This document shows, in pieces, positions 56,628 through 64,000 of a stretch of DNA of 64,000 nt. The DNA comes from Candidatus Saccharimonadota bacterium (lineage in GTDB: Bacteria; Patescibacteriota; Saccharimonadia; Saccharimonadales; Saccharimonadaceae), in the NCBI GenBank assembly GCA_024697865.1, contig JAILSC010000016.1, forward strand, positions 47,124 through 111,123, given 5' to 3'. The notes under the pieces are model-generated. The model was not told where the DNA came from and did no database searches. It was given only the letters and a program-made list of their open reading frames with translations. The position numbers and the translations under genes were made by a program. Positions within the stretch are counted from its first letter, which is position 1. Each line of letters opens with the position of its first letter.

Positions 56628-58727
56628 ATGGCTACTGGAATAAAGAGTCTAGCAGATATGCGCAATATCGGTATCATTGCACATATTGACGCTGGCAAAA
56701 CCACAACTTCGGAAGCGATTTTGTATCGTACCGGGTTAAAGCACAAGATCGACCTAGTAAAGGGCGGTACTGGTGGTGCTGATACCGACTGGATGGAACA
56801 GGAGAAGGAACGGGGGATCACCATTACTTCTGCTGCTGTAACCGTTTATTGGAAAAACCATCAAATCAATATCATCGATACCCCAGGGCACATCGACTTT
56901 ACCGCCGAGGTAGAGCGTTCTCTACGTGTACTAGATGGGGCTGTCGTAGTATTCGACGGTAAAATGGGCGTAGAAGCTCAGTCTGAAACCGTATGGCGCC
57001 AAGCCACTAAATACGGGATCCCTCGAATTTGTTTCGTAAACAAAATCAACCAAATCGGTGGTGATTTCTACAAGTCTTTGGATTCGATCCATAAGCGTTT
57101 GTCTAAAAACGCAGTGGCGATCCACTTGCCAATTGGCTTTGAAAAAGATATTTGCGGGGTAGTAGACCTCATCGACATGAAGGCTTATACCTACAAAGAT
57201 TACGCCGACAAAGAATTGATTGTAGGCGAAATCCCAGAAGATATGGTAGAGAAAGCCAAGAACGCTCGTTCGATGCTAATTGAGGAAGCTGTTCAAGCCG
57301 ACGAAGCTTTGATGGAAAAATTCTTTAATGAAGGTGAAGATGCTATTACGGTTGATGAATTGAAGGCTGCCCTTCGCAAGCGCGTGCTAGACGGCGATTT
57401 CTTCTTAGTCACTGGTGGTGATGGTCGCGGGGTAATCGTAGAGAAGGTCCTAGACCTAATGACCGACTACCTACCTTCACCGCTAGATCGTGATCAAGGT
57501 CAAACCGTGGGTACTGATCCTAAGACTGGCGACCAAATCGTTCGTAAAGCTGACGATAAAGAACCACTTACGGCCCTAGCTTTCAAGATCGCTACCGATC
57601 CATTCGTAGGTAAACTTATCTTCATCCGGGTTTATGCTGGTAAATTAAAATCGGGCGATACTGTTTACAACGCCACTACTGGTGATAAAGAACGTATCGG
57701 ACGTTTGGTCCGAATGCACGCCAATGACCGTAAAGAAATTTCGGAAATTGGCGCTGGCGATATTGCCGCTGTTGTAGGCCTAAAGAACTGTACGACCGGT
57801 ACAACTCTTTGCGATCCAGCTCACCCAATTCTACTAGAATCGATCGATTTCCCAGATCCTCCAGTATCAATCGCTGTAGAACCAAAAACTAAAGCCGACC
57901 AAGAAAAAATGGCCCTCGGTCTTTCTAAAATGGCCGAAGAAGATCCGACTTTCCGAGTCCACACCGACGAAGAAACTGGCCAAACTATTATTTCTGGTAT
58001 GGGCGAGCTCCACTTGGAAATTATTATCGATCGCTTGAAGCGCGAGCACAATGTGGAAGCTAACACTGGTGCCCCGCAGGTGGCTTATCGTGAAACTATT
58101 CGCGGTACCGCTGAGGCTCAAGGTAAGCATGTCAAACAGTCTGGTGGTCGAGGTCAGTATGGTGACGTCTGGATTAAGTTTGAACCAAATGAAGCAGGGA
58201 AGGGCTTTGAATTCATCGACCAGATTAAAGGTGGTGTAGTGCCACAAGAATATCGCAAACCAGTGCAGAAGGGTGTCGAGGACACTTTGGCTGGCGGCGT
58301 GATTGCTGGCTACCCAGTAGTAGACATCAAGGCTACTTTGTACGATGGTTCCTATCACGACGTAGACTCGTCTGAGCTCGCCTTTACCTTGGCTGGTGCT
58401 TTAGCTACTCGCGAAGGCATCGCTAAGGCTAACCCAGTCTTGCTTGAACCAGTAATGAAGCTAGAAATTACCACCCCTGAAGATTTCATGGGCGACGTAA
58501 TTGGTGACATCAACTCACGCCGAGGCCGAATTGACGAAATGGAAGATCTAGTTGGCGGAGCTAAGTTAATCAAAGCTTTCTGTCCACTAGCCAACCTATT
58601 TGGCTATACTGGTGATTTGCGCGGTATGACTCAAGGCCGAGCCGCCTCTTCGATGGAGCTCTTCGCCTACGAAGAAGTACCACCGAACGTAGCGCAAGAA
58701 ATCATTGAGAAACGCAACTCAAAATAA
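56628..58727 (+). CDS. fusA: Elongation factor G
   Basis: MRNIGIIAHIDAGKTTTSEAILYRTG... Confidence 0.98.
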   Translation: MATGIKSLADMRNIGIIAHIDAGKTTTSEAILYRTGLKHKIDLVKGGTGGADTDWMEQEKERGITITSAAVTVYWKNHQINIIDTPGHIDFTAEVERSLRVLDGAVVVFDGKMGVEAQSETVWRQATKYGIPRICFVNKINQIGGDFYKSLDSIHKRLSKNAVAIHLPIGFEKDICGVVDLIDMKAYTYKDYADKELIVGEIPEDMVEKAKNARSMLIEEAVQADEALMEKFFNEGEDAITVDELKAALRKRVLDGDFFLVTGGDGRGVIVEKVLDLMTDYLPSPLDRDQGQTVGTDPKTGDQIVRKADDKEPLTALAFKIATDPFVGKLIFIRVYAGKLKSGDTVYNATTGDKERIGRLVRMHANDRKEISEIGAGDIAAVVGLKNCTTGTTLCDPAHPILLESIDFPDPPVSIAVEPKTKADQEKMALGLSKMAEEDPTFRVHTDEETGQTIISGMGELHLEIIIDRLKREHNVEANTGAPQVAYRETIRGTAEAQGKHVKQSGGRGQYGDVWIKFEPNEAGKGFEFIDQIKGGVVPQEYRKPVQKGVEDTLAGGVIAGYPVVDIKATLYDGSYHDVDSSELAFTLAGALATREGIAKANPVLLEPVMKLEITTPEDFMGDVIGDINSRRGRIDEMEDLVGGAKLIKAFCPLANLFGYTGDLRGMTQGRAASSMELFAYEEVPPNVAQEIIEKRNSK

Positions 58728-58765
58728 GTTTACGAACATAATTCACTACGTTCGAAAGACGCGAA

Positions 58766-58798
58766 GAAAAAATCTGCTAATGGCAGATTTTTTCTTTA
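58766..58798 (+). terminator. Intrinsic terminator downstream of fusA
   Basis: AAGAAAAAATCTGC-taat-GGCAGATTTTTTCTT. Confidence 0.85.
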
Positions 58799-58871
58799 TA
58801 TCGCTCAACCATTATGAGTTGTGCGGTAAGATTATTTTAGGAAGGGTCGTATTGAGTTTCCCCATATAAAA

Positions 58872-61262
58872 CTATTCGTCGAGCCATTTATATTTGGGTT
58901 CGCGTCCATTTTCGACTAATATACGAATGAGGCTTCTGATATCAGATTCAGGTAACCCCAACTCTTGCATGGCTTTTTTAGGCGTACGACTTAGCGCTCT
59001 TAAACTATTATATTTATCCCTTATTATTCCCCGACCCCTACTGCTAAGAATCTGCTTATCGCTCAAAATTGTTTTAAATAGATCTCTATCCGAAACTTGC
59101 GAAGAAGCTTCTTCTGGTTGCTCCGGAGCGAAAGTATCTGTGGGCTGCACATCCGCCCTGGACCACTGGTAGTCTTCACTCATTTGTTGCGAAGTAGGCT
59201 CCTCCACTAGTTGTTTTTCGCTTTCAGCAGATTGTTCGGCTTCGCCTGCGAATGGAGTGGTGCTTTTTGAACGAAAATCCTGTACTCTCACTAAAATGTC
59301 GATTAAGAGGTCATCGGCGATTTCTGAGTATTCCACGTCAACATTCTTATTCGTTAAAATATACATATCGTCGTAATTATTATCAGGAGATAACTTACCC
59401 TCCAGTTTTTTCGGCGTGACCCAGTGTCTACGAGCATAAGCTCCCTCATCAAAGATATTTGGCTCGCCAGGTACGCGATCTCTGTAGTACGTCCCGTTAA
59501 ATAAATCCCTGATTTTATCTAGTGAATCCGCTAAGCCATAATAGTAATGTTGCTCATGATGTAATGTACCTTCGGTGATGTACGCCCAAATCTTGCCGAT
59601 ATCGTCTGGTCTATTTATTTCGAGTGCTGAAACTATACAATCCGTAGTAGCCCACTTGCCTTTTATGCGTTTGGAAATCGAAATCGTCATTTCTCCATCA
59701 TCATTAATGAAAACAGGATCAGACATATGATCTATTACTTGAGCGACTCCAGAGTAATGATTTTTGAAGCGATTATATAAAACGATGTCGTCCAGTATTT
59801 CACTAATAGATGAGCTAGGTTTTTTCTTGCGCTCAGCACTATTCTTATCACTTCTTTTTCCGACTGAACTGATTGTCTCAAATTCGGTGTTAGCGATCAA
59901 ATCTTGACATTTTTTATATAAATCGTTCCTTAGTTGCTCTAAATTGATCGTGAACTCCTCCATTGGATTCTGTTCTTGTTTGGCAGATTGTTTCTGTCGC
60001 AAGTCATCCCATTCTTCCCAGTGGCGAGAGATAAACTCACTATATCTCGCCCCCCATTTGCGATCATCATAATTGCCTCGCGCAATACTCATGGCCTCCA
60101 CCGCAGTTAAGACGCTATCTGCATCTAAGCCGGCTTCTTTGTGCGCTAAATCATAAAACCAATCGGCGGCGCGTGCTGCGGCTTCATCATTGGCGACATT
60201 TTCCAAAACATCGGATAGGCCGGCGCATAGTGCTAGAGTATCTTTATCTCCTTGAATATTTTCCGCCACATAACTAGTCAGCTCTTTGTTATGAATCGGT
60301 AAAATAAATTCAATCTCCCTGTGGTGAGCCCCTTCTTCGTCGATTCGATCAACTGATTGTGTCGGTTTGGCGATAGCGCGCATCACAGCATTATGTTTGA
60401 TGCCCTCTAATTCCGGCTGCCACAGTTTATCAACGAAATGCTCCGCCTCTTCTACCTTAGACAGTTGATCGCTGTCTTCTAGACCATTTCGGATAGTACT
60501 CTTTAGGTCGCCTGGAGTAACTTCTTTCTTAAAGTCGCCGTCAATTAATTGAAGGACAAGACCGCGATCTAGGCCATCAGCAATACCCAACCGTCTAGCC
60601 TCGTAATTCATCATTTTCTCATGTTGGCTATTCAGCTCTATCATTTCTCGTTCACGGAACTGCTCTATATATTCAGGGGGTTGTTCGCTAGTGTTAACTC
60701 GTTCGTGAAACCTGGCGTCATATTGCTCGAAAGCCTTATGACGACCGTCTAGCCATCTTCTCATGCTCTCTTTGCGACCATCCTGCAGTTTTTTTCTACG
60801 TTTAGGCTCAGCTTCCAGAACGAACTCGTCCGTCGCAAGTCCACGTTTTTGTGCCTCATCGATAAATTTTTTATCATCCTGGTATTCTTTTTGAACTCTA
60901 GCGAGATCCTCTTTATATATTCTCTGAACCTCAACCAGTTCTTTTCGATAAGCTTCATCTGCTAGAGATTCGTGTTCTTGTTGTTTTTGCGCATAATTAG
61001 AGTCCATCTGTTGACGCTCGGCCACCAAAATCTTCTTAGCCATTTTGACTTTATCCTCTCTGCTGGAGCTGGGATATTGTTCCGTTAGTTCTTCGTTGGC
61101 TCTTATAGTAAAATCACCGTCAGTTTCACCTGGCTGTGGGGCTACTTCGGTTAAATGTCGGTTTACACCTTCTGGACGTTCATAAAATGAAAATGTTGGT
61201 TCGGTATAATCTATGCCGTTAAATGAATTCTCTATATTACTAAGTTTTGGCGTATTCTCCAT
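58872..61262 (-). CDS. Large coiled-coil hypothetical protein (796 aa)
   Basis: Long charged helical ORF; no family recognised by eye. Confidence 0.7.
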   Translation of the reverse strand: MENTPKLSNIENSFNGIDYTEPTFSFYERPEGVNRHLTEVAPQPGETDGDFTIRANEELTEQYPSSSREDKVKMAKKILVAERQQMDSNYAQKQQEHESLADEAYRKELVEVQRIYKEDLARVQKEYQDDKKFIDEAQKRGLATDEFVLEAEPKRRKKLQDGRKESMRRWLDGRHKAFEQYDARFHERVNTSEQPPEYIEQFREREMIELNSQHEKMMNYEARRLGIADGLDRGLVLQLIDGDFKKEVTPGDLKSTIRNGLEDSDQLSKVEEAEHFVDKLWQPELEGIKHNAVMRAIAKPTQSVDRIDEEGAHHREIEFILPIHNKELTSYVAENIQGDKDTLALCAGLSDVLENVANDEAAARAADWFYDLAHKEAGLDADSVLTAVEAMSIARGNYDDRKWGARYSEFISRHWEEWDDLRQKQSAKQEQNPMEEFTINLEQLRNDLYKKCQDLIANTEFETISSVGKRSDKNSAERKKKPSSSISEILDDIVLYNRFKNHYSGVAQVIDHMSDPVFINDDGEMTISISKRIKGKWATTDCIVSALEINRPDDIGKIWAYITEGTLHHEQHYYYGLADSLDKIRDLFNGTYYRDRVPGEPNIFDEGAYARRHWVTPKKLEGKLSPDNNYDDMYILTNKNVDVEYSEIADDLLIDILVRVQDFRSKSTTPFAGEAEQSAESEKQLVEEPTSQQMSEDYQWSRADVQPTDTFAPEQPEEASSQVSDRDLFKTILSDKQILSSRGRGIIRDKYNSLRALSRTPKKAMQELGLPESDIRSLIRILVENGREPKYKWLDE

Positions 61263-61441
61263 GAACCGATGACCTTTCTAGTTACCTTTATGCTTATAAT
61301 TTTACTTTTTCTAGTACGAAGAGTCAAGAGGGAATTGGATAAAAAATCCCCCCAGAGAAGGAGGATTTTTGAGTTGACCATTATTGTTTTTTCGTTCTTT
61401 CACTTCTGGTGGTTCTGGATGTTATAAAAACTAACATAATT

Positions 61442-61675
61442 TTATTCCGCTAAGCGCATGATTGCCTTAATATCGGCACTACACTCTGCGTGTTTGTGAC
61501 TGATCATATCAATCAGCCTGCCGATTTCTGCTCGATCACCATTATTGCTTGCCTGGACCACCTCCTCCATCAATTGCCCAAGATATTGATAACGCTCCAT
61601 CGTGCGCTCCGCATGGCGCTGAACGTCAAGCGAATCTAGCTTGGCCATCCCCATGCCTTCATTCATTGCGACCAA
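61442..61675 (-). CDS. Small helical hypothetical protein
   Basis: 77 aa; AERTMERYQYLGQLMEEVVQASNNGDRAEIGRLIDMISHKH. Confidence 0.5.
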   Translation of the reverse strand: MVAMNEGMGMAKLDSLDVQRHAERTMERYQYLGQLMEEVVQASNNGDRAEIGRLIDMISHKHAECSADIKAIMRLAE

Positions 61676-61760
61676 CTCCTCTTCTAATATACTTACCTAT
61701 CTAGTAGGCCCTATTTTCATATTATACACTAAATTTCTGCAAAAATCAAGTATTATATAA

Positions 61761-61809
61761 TAATACCCCAGGATTTACGCGACTTCTCGGGTCGCTACCT
61801 GGGGTATTA
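61761..61809. terminator. Stem-loop (12-bp perfect outer stem) downstream of the 57-aa gene
   Basis: TAATACCCCAGG-(ATTTAC)-GCGAC-TTCTCGG-GTCGC-(TA)-CCTGGGGTATTA. Confidence 0.55.
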
Positions 61810-61827
61810 TCCGATATTCAGTTGTTA

Positions 61828-62001
61828 TTAGGCGGGGTTGCCGTCTTCGTCGACGTAGTAGCCTACTGCGATATTTTTTTTAAGCTCCTTAATCCTTTCT
61901 GGGTTTTCCTTCGCCCATTGGTTGGCGGCGATGTTGAGCTTGATCCGCTCGGAATTCACCTTGGAATCCATAGCGACTGATTCGTGTGTGCTGGTTGCCA
62001 T
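61828..62001 (-). CDS. 57-aa hypothetical (below ORF-track cutoff)
   Basis: MATSTHESVAMDSKVNSERIKLNIAANQWAKENPERIKELKKNIAVGYYVDEDGNPA; SD AAAGGA. Confidence 0.5.
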   Translation of the reverse strand: MATSTHESVAMDSKVNSERIKLNIAANQWAKENPERIKELKKNIAVGYYVDEDGNPA

Positions 62002-62162
62002 TATATATTTCCTTTCATCGAGATTATAATAGGGCGACTAAAAATACGGTGGCCTTACACCTCCTTTCGACGCCAGTTTAACGACTAAATATCGGATTGC
62101 TAAGTTACTAAGCAGTTGTCTGCTTATTTTTTTTATTATACTATAGAAATTTATTTTTGTCA

Positions 62163-62220
62163 ATATTACCATTGACTTTTTATTGTGTTTGTGCTATAAT
62201 AAAAGTATCTTGGTACAACC
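62163..62220 (+). promoter_or_regulatory. Promoter region TTGACT-17-TATAAT for the 140-aa gene
   Basis: TTGACTTTTTATTGTGTTTGTGCTATAAT then leader with AAAGGAG. Confidence 0.65.
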
Positions 62221-62246
62221 AAACGTTCTTTAGAAAGGAGCAGCAG

Positions 62247-62669
62247 ATGTCGGACATGATGACTGACCACCGTGGCGACGATGACTTTAGTCATTACCAG
62301 GGGAGACACAATTTGGCAAATGTGGAAATGCAAGTGCTTCAACAGAAGACAAAGGAGGAAGCAAACAAAATGCGCAAACCCCACGAAAAGAGTCAACCCA
62401 CCATCAAGACGGCGGACCTGGCGGCCAGCTTGGCGGCGAACCTGTTTGCCGCGATTAATCCCATGGAGGTTGAGTATATGCGGTATCATCCGTTCAACCA
62501 GACGGCACTGCCGGCGGCGGGCGTCATCATCACCGACGCCAACCCAGAGGACCTCTATTATCCGGAAGGGTGGTACTTTGCGAAAGGCAACTTCCGCAAC
62601 AAGCACAACACCACCTCTGGTGAGTACGAGGAAATTCCGATGCTGAAGCATGACGGTACCCCCTGGTGA
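62247..62669 (+). CDS. 140-aa hypothetical protein with GC-rich codon usage
   Basis: Start MSDMMTDHRGDDDFSHYQGRH with SD AAAGGAG; own promoter and terminator. Confidence 0.6.
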   Translation: MSDMMTDHRGDDDFSHYQGRHNLANVEMQVLQQKTKEEANKMRKPHEKSQPTIKTADLAASLAANLFAAINPMEVEYMRYHPFNQTALPAAGVIITDANPEDLYYPEGWYFAKGNFRNKHNTTSGEYEEIPMLKHDGTPW

Positions 62670-62761
62670 CGTAGCGCCTCAACGGGGCAACAACCTGCCT
62701 GGCGTGGCGGAATACTGGTCGAGGCTGGTAAACGTATACTCCGTTTGGGGCCCAACAACCC

Positions 62762-62797
62762 TACCCCCGACTCTAAGTAGCCGGGGGATTTTTTTGA
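62762..62797 (+). terminator. Intrinsic terminator after the 140-aa gene
   Basis: CCCCCG...CGGGGG followed by ATTTTTTT. Confidence 0.8.
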
Positions 62798-62937
62798 CCC
62801 AACTAAATAGAATTTTCAAAAAATAGTAAAAATAACCTCTTTACAATTTGAGTAAAATAGTCTAAAATAGTATAGTAGAGTTTTGGAGCTGGTTTTTATT
62901 AGCGCTCCAACCGTAATGTAATAAAAAAGGAGAAAGA

Positions 62938-64000
62938 ATGGCAAATTTTGACCGTTCCAAGCCACATATCAATGTGGGTACCATGGGTCACGTCGACCAT
63001 GGTAAGACGACTTTAACGGCTGCAATTACGAGCGTGCTCGCTAAGCGCTTGCCGTCCGACGTAAATAAGCCAGTGGCTTATGATCAAATTGATAATGCGC
63101 CTGAAGAAAAGGCTCGCGGTATTACTATCGCTACTTCTCACCAGGAGTATGAAACCGACAAGCGTCACTATGCGCACGTCGATATGCCAGGCCACGCCGA
63201 CTACATCAAGAACATGATTACCGGTGCTGCTCAGGTAGATGGTGCTATCCTCGTGGTAGCCGCTAACGATGGTCCGTTGCCACAGACTCGTGAGCACGTA
63301 CTTTTGGCTCACCAGGTAAACGTACCTAAGATTATCGTATTCCTAAACAAGATGGACCTTGCTGATCCTGAACTAGTAGAACTAGTAGAGATGGATGTGC
63401 GTGACCTCTTGAACAAGTATGGTTTCGATGGTGACAACGCTCCTATCATCAAGGGTTCTGCTACTAAGGCTCTCGAAGGTGACAAGGAAAACGAAGACGC
63501 TATCATGGAACTCATCACTGCGATGGACGAATACTTCGACATCCCTGAACATGATCTCGACAAGCCATTCTTGATGCCAATTGAGGACGTATTCTCGATC
63601 AAGGGTCGTGGTACAGTAGCCACTGGTCGTATCGAACAGGGTATAATCAAATTAAACGACGAAGTTGAAATCGTTGGTCTTAAAGAAACTCAAAAATCAG
63701 TTGTAACTGGTATCGAAGCCTTCCACAAGACTTTGGATCAAGGTCAAGCTGGCGACAATGCTGGGTTACTACTTCGTGGTATTGAGCGCGATCAAATCGA
63801 ACGCGGTCAGGTAATTGCCAAGCCTGGTACTATTACCCCACACACCGAATTTGAAGCCGAGGTTTACATCTTGAAGAAGGAAGAAGGCGGTCGCCACACT
63901 CCATTCTCCAAGGGTTACAAGCCTCAGTTCTACTTCCGCACCACTGATGTAACTGGTGAAGTAGAGCTTCCTGCTGATAAGGAAATCGTCATGCCTGGTG
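62938..64000 (+). CDS. tuf: Elongation factor Tu, partial at right edge (ATG at 62938, GGAGAAAGA SD)
   Basis: ATGGCAAATTTTGACCGTTCCAAGCCACATATCAATGTGGGTACCATGGGTCACGTCGACCATGGTAAGACG = [24 protein letters not shown]; open at window end. Confidence 0.97.
   Translation, partial: MANFDRSKPHINVGTMGHVDHGKTTLTAAITSVLAKRLPSDVNKPVAYDQIDNAPEEKARGITIATSHQEYETDKRHYAHVDMPGHADYIKNMITGAAQVDGAILVVAANDGPLPQTREHVLLAHQVNVPKIIVFLNKMDLADPELVELVEMDVRDLLNKYGFDGDNAPIIKGSATKALEGDKENEDAIMELITAMDEYFDIPEHDLDKPFLMPIEDVFSIKGRGTVATGRIEQGIIKLNDEVEIVGLKETQKSVVTGIEAFHKTLDQGQAGDNAGLLLRGIERDQIERGQVIAKPGTITPHTEFEAEVYILKKEEGGRHTPFSKGYKPQFYFRTTDVTGEVELPADKEIVMPG

Noticed and set aside
57867-58358. 163-aa minus-strand ORF
   Set aside because: Antisense to highly conserved fusA; no SD or promoter.
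62166-62651. 161-aa minus-strand ORF and 62272-62646 plus-strand alternate frame
   Set aside because: GC-rich gene creates long open alternate frames; only 62247-62669 has promoter, SD and terminator.

Overview
The window has two parts. From 1 to about 24.1 kb lies the right-hand part of an integrated phage, almost entirely on the minus strand. Reading in the direction of transcription, it carries small early ORFs, a MAQTRA-motif protein, a VRR-NUC nuclease, a KGG/HTH protein, two glycosyltransferases, YopX, TerS, TerL in two ORFs, portal, scaffold-like protein, major capsid, an LPD29-like protein, an HD-type (p)ppGpp hydrolase, a CHAP endolysin, a holin-like protein, an internal virion protein, and a giant polyvalent/ejection protein that runs off the left edge. 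No integrase or repressor is visible. From about 24.1 to 64 kb is a reduced bacterial chromosome, most likely Patescibacteria/CPR and plausibly Saccharibacteria (inference): secG, a family-5 solute-binding protein, tRNA-Leu(GAG), tsf, rpsB, the full F1Fo ATP synthase, rpmE, frr, uppS, rseP, proS, greA, lysS, uvrB, a split phosphoketolase, a PIN-TRAM protein, PBP1A, murJ, gatC/gatA/gatB, fusA, and partial tuf. The most interesting signals are: (1) a repeated phage leader-RNA hairpin with an almost invariant 14-nt loop and changing stem pairs; (2) three phage promoters sharing a conserved 18-bp spacer, two of them back-to-back with opposite-strand promoters; (3) several short promoter-to-terminator units that look like phage ncRNAs; (4) a 70-aa gene with near-consensus promoter and SD, fully antisense inside the giant phage ORF; (5) phage coding for both a RelA/SpoT-like domain and a small alarmone hydrolase; (6) a 117-bp palindromic element inserted in frame in uvrB; (7) TATAAT boxes only 6-7 nt upstream of start codons at many host genes, implying leaderless mRNAs; (8) a split phosphoketolase. 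Everything was read by eye; no database search or folding program was run.
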